10,910 nt of DNA, taken from VMSU01 sp031400755 (GTDB taxonomy: Bacteria; Desulfobacterota; Desulfobulbia; Desulfobulbales; VMSU01). Shown here in pieces: positions 6,897 through 10,910 of the stretch (position 1 is its first letter; each line of letters starts with the position of its first letter). The notes beneath the pieces were generated by a model. The model had not been told where the DNA came from. It did not search any database and saw only the letters and a program-made list of their open reading frames with translations. The stretch spans positions 1 through 10,910 of the forward strand of contig JANNQL010000116.1 of assembly GCA_031400755.1 (NCBI GenBank). Direction: 5' to 3'. A program made the translations under genes and the position numbers.

Positions 6897-6919
6897 CCCC
6901 CCACCCTAGCCCTCCCCCC
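6897..6919 (-). other. G-quadruplex motif in the nif transcript
   Basis: On the plus strand C6-A-C3-TAG-C3-T-C6 lies here. The minus-strand transcript therefore has four G-tracts with loops of one to three bases, a compact RNA G-quadruplex motif. It is about 65 bases downstream of the nifN stop codon and 130 upstream of the nifB start. It competes with the hairpin formed with 6844-6866. Confidence 0.6.
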
Positions 6920-6982
6920 GTCAAGCGGGGACTGAACAGAGCCCCGCAAGGGGGGAGGGGACTTTCGCGCAACAATTAATGG

Positions 6983-8347
6983 TTACATGTAACTGTAGCC
7001 CACCGGTGATGCCGCCTGCTTCTGATTGATGATGGCATTGACGATCTCATCAAACAGACGCTGCGCCCCCCGATAGCCGAGATGCAGGATGCGCTGGCCA
7101 CCCATGCGGTCATGGATCGGAAAGCCCAAACGGATGAGCGGGATGTTCAATTTTCTGGCCAAAGGGTAGCCCTTGCTATGGCCAATGATGATGTCCGGCG
7201 CCAAGGCCGTAGCCTCCTCGGCGATCTCGAAAAAATCAGTCCCTTCGCGGACCAGTGGCTTTTCCGCAAGGATGCCCTCGGTGACCGCCTTGATCGCCTC
7301 GGCCAAATGGCCGCTCTTGCCGCCCGAGGCGCAGATAATCGGCTTAACCCCAATCTCAGAGAGGAAGGCGACCAAGCCCACCACCAGGTCCTCCTCGCCG
7401 TAGATCACCGCCCTTTTACCGGAGATGTACTTATGGCCATCGACCATGGAATCGATCAAGCGACCACGCTCGGCAAAGTAGCTGACAGGCATGGCGCCCA
7501 GACCGCTTAGAGAGGTCAAGACCGCGAAGAAGGCATCGGTCTCGCGGATGCCCATGGGCAACCCCAGGCAATGCCGCGTCAGGCCGAATCGTTTCGAGAG
7601 CAGTTCGCCACCGCCATGGTAATCGACCAGGGTACGGCCAAATTCAATCACCGCCCGACCGCTGCCTGTTTTTTTGATCTCGTCAATGGTGGTGCCGCCT
7701 GCCGGGATATTTTGGTAGTGGCTTAAGGCCGGGCCATCCAGGGTGTCGGAGTAGTCCGGCACAATCACCGGCGACAGCGCAAACGCCGCCATGATCTCCC
7801 GTAGGTGGCGCAGGTCGGCAGGTGACACCAGCCCGGGGAGTATGGTAACCGTGTCGTTCGGGGGGCCTTTCTCGGCCAGGGTGTCAAGGAGACCGGTGAC
7901 CGCAGCATGAAAGCCATCCATGTGGGTGCCGGAATAGCTCGGGGTGCTGACCCGCACGATCTTCGGCAGGAGCGCTGGATCGTTCACCTCCCGGACATAT
8001 TCGTTGAGAAATCGGCCGACATCATCACCAATGGTCTCGGTCAGGCAGGTGGTGGCGATGCCGATCAGCTCCGGCTGATACTTCTTGATGACGTTGGTCA
8101 GCCCGAGCTTCAGGTTGGGGCCGCCGCCAAAGATGGCGTTCTTTTCGCCCAAGGCCGACGAGGCAATGTCGATGGGCTCGTTGAAGTGGCTGATGATGTA
8201 GCGCCGCATATAGGTGGCGCACCCCTGGGAGCCGTGCAGAAAGGGCACCGCTCCTGCCACGCCCTTGAAGGCGAGCGAGGCCCCCAAGGGGGCGCAGAGC
8301 TTGCAGGCATTGGTGGTAGAGACGTATTTCGGCGGAATTTTGCTCAT
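6983..8347 (-). CDS. nifN: Nitrogenase cofactor scaffold subunit NifN
   Basis: The 454-residue protein is a NifK-like paralogue that forms the NifE2N2 scaffold, on which the NifB product is matured with molybdenum and homocitrate before transfer to NifDK. Near the N-terminus are Cys15 and Cys18 (NACKLCAPLGA), then HGSQGCATYMRRYIISHF (Cys43), IFGGGPNLKLGLTNVI and IATTCLTETIGDDV (Cys101). These are the cluster-region cysteines shared with NifK/NifN. The C-terminal IRLGFPIHDRMGGQRILHLGYRGA is the conserved block of this family. The start has GAGGTG 6-7 bases upstream. It follows nifE by 346 bp, an unusually long gap for a partner subunit. NifK was considered, but the sequence reads as the NifN of Deltaproteobacteria and Clostridia, it is shorter than most NifK, and it pairs with nifE and nifB. 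Confidence 0.92.
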   Translation of the reverse strand: MSKIPPKYVSTTNACKLCAPLGASLAFKGVAGAVPFLHGSQGCATYMRRYIISHFNEPIDIASSALGEKNAIFGGGPNLKLGLTNVIKKYQPELIGIATTCLTETIGDDVGRFLNEYVREVNDPALLPKIVRVSTPSYSGTHMDGFHAAVTGLLDTLAEKGPPNDTVTILPGLVSPADLRHLREIMAAFALSPVIVPDYSDTLDGPALSHYQNIPAGGTTIDEIKKTGSGRAVIEFGRTLVDYHGGGELLSKRFGLTRHCLGLPMGIRETDAFFAVLTSLSGLGAMPVSYFAERGRLIDSMVDGHKYISGKRAVIYGEEDLVVGLVAFLSEIGVKPIICASGGKSGHLAEAIKAVTEGILAEKPLVREGTDFFEIAEEATALAPDIIIGHSKGYPLARKLNIPLIRLGFPIHDRMGGQRILHLGYRGAQRLFDEIVNAIINQKQAASPVGYSYM

Positions 8348-8402
8348 GATGACACCTCTTTATATTTTGCTCGTTCAAAGCCGAGTTCTGTATTTAGGTA
8401 AC

Positions 8403-8435
8403 CTTGAAAAATCGCCTTCCTGCCGATTTTTCAAG
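8403..8435. repeat. Hairpin 1 of the nifE-nifN array
   Basis: CTTGAAAAATCG (8403-8414) and its exact complement (8424-8435) form a perfect 12-bp stem with a 9-base loop. Confidence 0.7.
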
Positions 8436-8438
8436 CCG

Positions 8439-8465
8439 CAAAGCCCAAACACAGTTTTGGCTTTG
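8439..8465. repeat. Hairpin 2 of the nifE-nifN array
   Basis: CAAAGCCCAAAC (8439-8450) pairs with GTTTTGGCTTTG (8454-8465), 11 of 12 positions matching, with a 3-base loop. It begins 3 bases after hairpin 1. Confidence 0.65.
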
Positions 8466-8471
8466 CTCTCA

Positions 8472-8497
8472 TTTTCAACCACTTGCGTGGTCAAAAA
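8472..8497. repeat. Hairpin 3 of the nifE-nifN array
   Basis: ACCAC (8478-8482) pairs with GTGGT (8487-8491) around TTGC. Flanking TTTT and AAAA can extend it past a small internal mismatch. It is the weakest of the five. Confidence 0.5.
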
Positions 8498-8499
8498 TG

Positions 8500-8519
8500 G
8501 CGGGGCATCCCTGCCCCGC
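8500..8519. repeat. Hairpin 4 of the nifE-nifN array
   Basis: GCGGGGCA (8500-8507) and TGCCCCGC (8512-8519) form a perfect 8-bp stem around the tetraloop TCCC. Confidence 0.7.
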
Positions 8520-8550
8520 AAGGGTACCTTGAATTATTCAAGGTACCCTT
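8520..8550. repeat. Hairpin 5 of the nifE-nifN array
   Basis: AAGGGTACCTTGAA (8520-8533) and its exact complement (8537-8550) form a perfect 14-bp stem with a 3-base loop. It directly abuts hairpin 4. Its GGTACCTTGAA core resembles GGTAACCTTGAA at 8397-8408, at the edge of hairpin 1. Confidence 0.75.
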
Positions 8551-8559
8551 TATTTGAAG

Positions 8560-8699
8560 CGTTAAACGTTCAGCAGTGCCGTAGATGCGCGATTTATATT
8601 GACCCGATTCGTTGGTCAATCAAGAGGCCTGCTCGCCATAGCAGCGCTATGCGAGCAGGCCGATGACAAAGCAGATGCGGTGCTGCTGAACGTTTAACG
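8560..8699. repeat. 140-bp terminal-inverted-repeat element overlapping the nifE stop
   Basis: CGTTAAACGTTCAGCAG (8560-8576) and its exact complement (8683-8699) bound a 140-bp unit; the match continues imperfectly for about 5 bases inward. Inside are a 7-bp stem (ATTGACC 8598-8604 with GGTCAAT 8614-8620) and a strong hairpin (8626-8642 with 8646-8661, one bulged C, 3-base loop). The right terminal repeat supplies the TAA stop of nifE (8694-8696). It is too short to code for a transposase, so it is a MITE-like or REP-like non-autonomous element, or a native structured RNA segment. Confidence 0.6.
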
Positions 8700-10031
8700 T
8701 GGCACAAAACGCCAGACCGGACTCATCACCGAGGCGTAGACCTCGCGGGCAAAGTTCAACATGCCGGAGAAGCCGGCCAGGCACTCCTTGCGCTCGTGGT
8801 TGTGGTCGCAAAAGCCCACCCCGAGTTTGTAGGCGATGGGCCGTTCCTTGACCCCGCCAACGAAGATATCGACGCTCTTCTCTTCCAGAAAGGCAGTAAG
8901 CTCCAGGGGGTTAGCATCATCGACGATGATGGTGCCCGGATCGCAGATCTCGGCCAGTTCCTGATAATCCTCCTTGGTGCCGGTCTGGGAGCCGACCATG
9001 GCCACGCTCATCCCCAGCATCCGAAAGGCCTTGACCAGGGAGAAGGCCTTAAAGGCGCCGCCGACATAGATGGCGGCCTTCTTGCCGCTGAGTGCCTGCT
9101 GGTAGCGTTTCAACTCCGGCATGATGGCCGAGATCTCCTCTCGCACCACAACCTTGGTGCGTTCGATTATCTCGACATTTTTGAAGTGGGCGGCCACGGC
9201 GTAGAGCGAGTCGGCCATGTCCTCGATGCCGAAGTAGGAGACCCGAAGCGACGGGGTGCCGTACTTCTCTTCCATCATGTTGGCCAGATCCATGGTCGAG
9301 CCGGAACACTGCACGACATTCAAGGCGGCGCCATGACAGCGGCGGATGTCATCCACCCGGCCATCGCCGGTGATGTTGGCCACCACCTCGATGCCCATGC
9401 GCTTGAAATAGTCGCGCACCAGCCAGATCTCGCCCGCCAGGTTGAAGTCGCCCAGGATATTGATGCTGAAGGGGGAGATGCCTTTGGTGTCGCCAGTGCC
9501 AACCAGGCGGAACATGGCCCGGCAGGCGGCCTGATAGCCGGCCCGCTTGTTGCCTTTAAAGCCCTCCGACTGCACCGGGATGACCGGGATGCCGGTCTCG
9601 GCAGAGACTGAGCGGCAGACCGCCTCCAGGTCGTCACCGATGATGCCGACGATGCAGGTCGAGTAGACAAAGGCAGCCTTGGGACTGTGGCGGGCGATAA
9701 GTTCGATGAGGGCGGCCTTGAGCTTCTTTTCGCCGCCGAAGATGACGTCACGCTCCTGGAGGTCGGTGGAAAAACTTAAGCGGTGCAGGTCAGGCCCGGA
9801 GGAGAGTGCCCCCCGGATGTCCCAGGTGTAGACCGCGCAGCCGATCGGCCCATGCACCAGATGCAGGGCGTCGGCGATGGGGTAGAGCACCACCCGCGAG
9901 CCGCAGAAGACGCAGGCCCGCTGGCTGACCGCCCCGGCCAGGCTGTCCCGGTCGCAGGCGATCTCGCAGGGGGAGTCCCCCCCGGTACGATGGATCTGTT
10001 CTTTTCGTTCATCAAGTATGGCTGCCTGCAT
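8694..10031 (-). CDS. nifE: Nitrogenase cofactor scaffold subunit NifE
   Basis: The 445-residue protein is a NifD-like paralogue that pairs with NifN to form the scaffold on which the NifB product becomes the mature cofactor. Landmarks are RACVFCGSRVVLYP (Cys40, Cys43), HGPIGCAVYTWDIRG (Cys65) and DVIFGGEKKLKAAL. Further along are STCIVGIIGDD (Cys126), QSEGFKGNKRAGYQAAC at 154-170 and, near the end, HERKECLAGFSGMLNFAREVY. The start at 10031 is preferred: AGGAG lies about 8 bases upstream, the length fits the family, and a sigma-54 promoter lies 40-54 bases before it. Extending to an ATG 60 codons further would read through that promoter. The last codon and stop lie within the terminal repeat of the element at 8560-8699, so the exact C-terminus may have been set by that repeat. 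Confidence 0.95.
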   Translation of the reverse strand: MQAAILDERKEQIHRTGGDSPCEIACDRDSLAGAVSQRACVFCGSRVVLYPIADALHLVHGPIGCAVYTWDIRGALSSGPDLHRLSFSTDLQERDVIFGGEKKLKAALIELIARHSPKAAFVYSTCIVGIIGDDLEAVCRSVSAETGIPVIPVQSEGFKGNKRAGYQAACRAMFRLVGTGDTKGISPFSINILGDFNLAGEIWLVRDYFKRMGIEVVANITGDGRVDDIRRCHGAALNVVQCSGSTMDLANMMEEKYGTPSLRVSYFGIEDMADSLYAVAAHFKNVEIIERTKVVVREEISAIMPELKRYQQALSGKKAAIYVGGAFKAFSLVKAFRMLGMSVAMVGSQTGTKEDYQELAEICDPGTIIVDDANPLELTAFLEEKSVDIFVGGVKERPIAYKLGVGFCDHNHERKECLAGFSGMLNFAREVYASVMSPVWRFVPR

Positions 10032-10068
10032 TGGTTCTCTCCTCAGTGTTGTCCTTTGTGGGGAGATA

Positions 10069-10085
10069 TAGCAACCGGCGTGCCA
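10069..10085 (-). promoter_or_regulatory. Sigma-54 promoter of nifE
   Basis: On the minus strand TGGCAC-GCCGG-TTGCTA is a full match to the -24/-12 consensus TGGCAC-N5-TTGCW. Transcription should begin near 10059, leaving a leader of about 28 bases that holds the GAGGAG ribosome-binding site. nif promoters are typically sigma-54 dependent and need an enhancer-binding activator such as NifA. Confidence 0.92.
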
Positions 10086-10165
10086 GGTGATTTTTTCTAT
10101 TAATATCGATAGATTAGTTGGTAAATAGCGGCTGATTGTCGTTGAAGGCGGGCAGGTTGGTAGGA

Positions 10166-10207
10166 AGTGCGACAAAATGGTGGTGATGCCGACATTTTTG
10201 TCGTACT
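10166..10207. promoter_or_regulatory. Inverted repeat upstream of nifE, candidate activator site
   Basis: AGTGCGACAAAA (10166-10177) and TTTTGTCGTACT (10196-10207) are complementary at 11 of 12 positions and separated by 18 bases. The dyad is centred about 127 bases upstream of the predicted nifE start, a normal place for an enhancer-binding protein. It does not match the NifA pattern TGT-N10-ACA, no copy of which was found in this gap. A hairpin at an mRNA end is the alternative. Confidence 0.4.
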
Positions 10208-10393
10208 CCACGAGAGGGACAGGGGAGGAAAGGGGCTTTTTAGGCTTGAAAGGGAGTGCTTATGTTGGAGTTGTTGACAGCGGATGTATCTATTGGTAGA
10301 GGTGGAATCATGAAAACAGTCGTTCTTGAAGTACGTTTTTCATCAACAAATAAGTGTGGTGTCCCCGAACTCGGGCCGGAAGAGGGAGAAGAA

Positions 10394-10910
10394 ATGACTC
10401 AGAGTGGCGACAAACTCAGAAAAAAGAGACTTCGGCAACTTGCGGCCATTGCTCATGAGCGGGAATTGACCGGCGCACTCCAGAAACTGCATCACCATTT
10501 TGGCGAGTGGCAGGCCCAGGAGATCGATGCCTTCGAACTCAGCGACAGTATCCATCTGTTTCACCAGCAGACAGCACGAGAGATTTGGAAATTGTACGTC
10601 AATGCCGACCACGATCAGGCAGCCCTGCTGGTCTCCAGGGCATTGAAACTCAAACTCCTGGCCGAAGATGAGGTCGGTCGGGATTTGGTCGAGCACGGTC
10701 ACGGCCGATTCCAGTTCCGTCGCGGCCTTCGCCCAGTCTTTTCGTTTCCACGCAGGCCCAGACGCTTTACCGGAACGTCGACAAGGACGGCAAGGTCACC
10801 TATTCGGACCAGCGATCGGGGAACGACGGCAAGACAACAACGCTTGAGATCGACTCGAATCTCAATGTCACTGCGCCGCCGAAACCGTATTCCGGCGGGA
10901 AGAAATCGGA
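10394..10910 (+). CDS. Small protein of unknown function, divergent from nifE; 3' end unclear
   Basis: The reading frame starts MTQSGDKLRKKRLRQLAAIA. It continues with a helical, charged region containing FELSDSIHLFHQQTAREIW (about residues 48-66), a block remembered from short (about 100-residue) conserved proteins of unknown function in proteobacteria. GAGGGAG precedes the ATG at 10394. An in-frame ATG at 10310, with GAGGTGG before it, would add 28 residues (MKTVVLEVRF and on). Protein-like composition lasts to about residue 100. After about 10700 the frame becomes Arg/Pro/Ser-rich and stays open to the window edge, because it shadows a DUF4124-like segment in another frame. The natural stop therefore seems to be missing. 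It is transcribed away from nifE and need not be related to nitrogen fixation. Confidence 0.6.
   Translation, partial: MTQSGDKLRKKRLRQLAAIAHERELTGALQKLHHHFGEWQAQEIDAFELSDSIHLFHQQTAREIWKLYVNADHDQAALLVSRALKLKLLAEDEVGRDLVEHGHGRFQFRRGLRPVFSFPRRPRRFTGTSTRTARSPIRTSDRGTTARQQRLRSTRISMSLRRRNRIPAGRNR
10668..10910 (+). CDS. DUF4124-like protein, partial, start unresolved (possible frameshift)
   Basis: From about 10759 the frame reads QTLYRNVDKDGKVTYSDQ and on to the window edge, which fits the DUF4124 pattern (an aromatic residue, then VD-x-x-G-x-V-x-Y-S-D) found near the N-terminus of exported or periplasmic proteins of unknown function. In this frame there is no start codon between the stop at 10669 and the domain. 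The neighbouring frame begins at ATG 10668 and reads SSSVAAFAQS just before it. It would join the domain if the T4 run at 10739-10742 were one base shorter, giving a possible leader ending in STQAQ. The coordinates given follow that reading. A deletion that fused this gene to the upstream small gene is equally possible. Confidence 0.45.

Larger units (their letters stand above)
6805..6960. repeat. C/G-rich inverted REP-like repeats between nifN and nifB
   Basis: This 156-bp stretch is an imperfect long palindrome. CCCCCTCCC near the left end mirrors GGGGGAGGGG at the right end. The inner block around 6844-6866 (ACGGGAGGGGGCTAGGGGG) mirrors the C-rich block at 6897-6920, which reads as CCCTAGCCC flanked by C6 runs. 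Sequences of this G5AG3-CTAGGG type are remembered as dispersed intergenic repeats in many bacterial genomes. It fills most of the gap between nifN and nifB and would fold into a very stable hairpin in the transcript, so it could reduce read-through or set an mRNA end. Confidence 0.7.
8348..8693. other. Structured non-coding gap between nifE and nifN
   Basis: No coding region is visible here. Apart from the nifN ribosome-binding site at the left end, almost every base from 8403 to 8699 belongs to one of several inverted repeats, listed separately. No sigma-54 promoter match for nifN was found. Confidence 0.7.

Noticed and set aside
6983..8347. NifK or an alternative-nitrogenase (Vnf/Anf) subunit
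   Set aside because: The length and conserved blocks read as NifN, and its neighbours are nifE and nifB with no structural nitrogenase genes.
8560..8699. Integron attC site
   Set aside because: The length, nested stems and GTTAAAC/GTTTAAC ends looked suggestive, but the core-site order is GTTRRRY...RYYYAAC, the reverse of attC, and no integrase or cassette genes are present.
8403..8699. CRISPR array or retron RNA
   Set aside because: The repeats are different hairpins rather than one direct repeat with regular spacers, and no cas or reverse-transcriptase gene is in the window.
8796..9611. A 271-codon open frame on the plus strand opposite nifE
   Set aside because: It is a mirror of the NifE coding frame, rich in Asp/Gly/His as expected from complementary codons, with no family resemblance.
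10032..10211. A 60-residue N-terminal extension of NifE
   Set aside because: It would read through the sigma-54 promoter and past the predicted transcription start, and it has no family similarity. The ATG at 10031 has a good ribosome-binding site.
10274..10302. Sigma-70 promoter for the small plus-strand gene (TTGACA at 10274-10279)
   Set aside because: The -35 match is perfect, but the hexamer at 17-bp spacing (TAGAGG) is a poor -10, so it is too weak to list.

Overview
This window looks like chromosomal DNA from a Gram-negative, nitrogen-fixing bacterium. It carries a leftward (minus-strand) nitrogenase-cofactor cluster followed by a leftward ammonium-uptake cluster, and two strong sigma-54 (-24/-12) promoter matches precede them. 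The NifN, NifB and GlnK-AmtB-porin types resemble those of anaerobic Desulfobacterota (the former Deltaproteobacteria). That taxonomic call comes from remembered family resemblance, not from a search, and should be taken as moderate.

Layout, in the direction of transcription (right to left). At about 10071-10085 a near-perfect sigma-54 promoter drives nifE (10031-8694). After a 346-bp, hairpin-packed gap comes nifN (8347-6983). After a 217-bp gap filled by C/G-rich inverted repeats comes nifB (6766-5498), then a TauE/SafE-family membrane protein (5461-4727) and nifV (4696-3596). A second, AT-rich control region (3259-3595) holds a sigma-54 promoter at 3355-3369. It precedes glnK (3243-2905), amtB (2806-1592), a second glnK-type PII gene (1467-1129) and a C-terminal-Phe beta-barrel protein of the Gcw_chp/TorF-like type (1068-178). 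A strong hairpin at 109-160 closes the run. To the right of nifE, and divergent from it, is a plus-strand small protein of unknown function (from 10394). It runs into a DUF4124-like segment in another frame that is cut by the window edge and has no convincing start.

How the genes fit together. NifB makes the 8Fe-9S-C precursor, NifE and NifN form the scaffold on which it matures, and NifV supplies homocitrate. The structural genes nifHDK are not in the window and do not lie immediately upstream of nifE. AmtB imports ammonium, and the two PII proteins probably gate AmtB and report nitrogen status. The outer-membrane protein may provide a matching outer-membrane route. No CRISPR array, tRNA, rRNA or transposase gene was seen. 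The most unusual content is non-coding: the hairpin array and 140-bp terminal-inverted-repeat element between nifE and nifN, the G-quadruplex-capable repeats between nifN and nifB, and a possible H-type pseudoknot between amtB and the second PII gene. The TauE-like gene between nifB and nifV is the most suggestive gene-context observation, because sulfite has been reported to supply the ninth sulfur of the NifB product.
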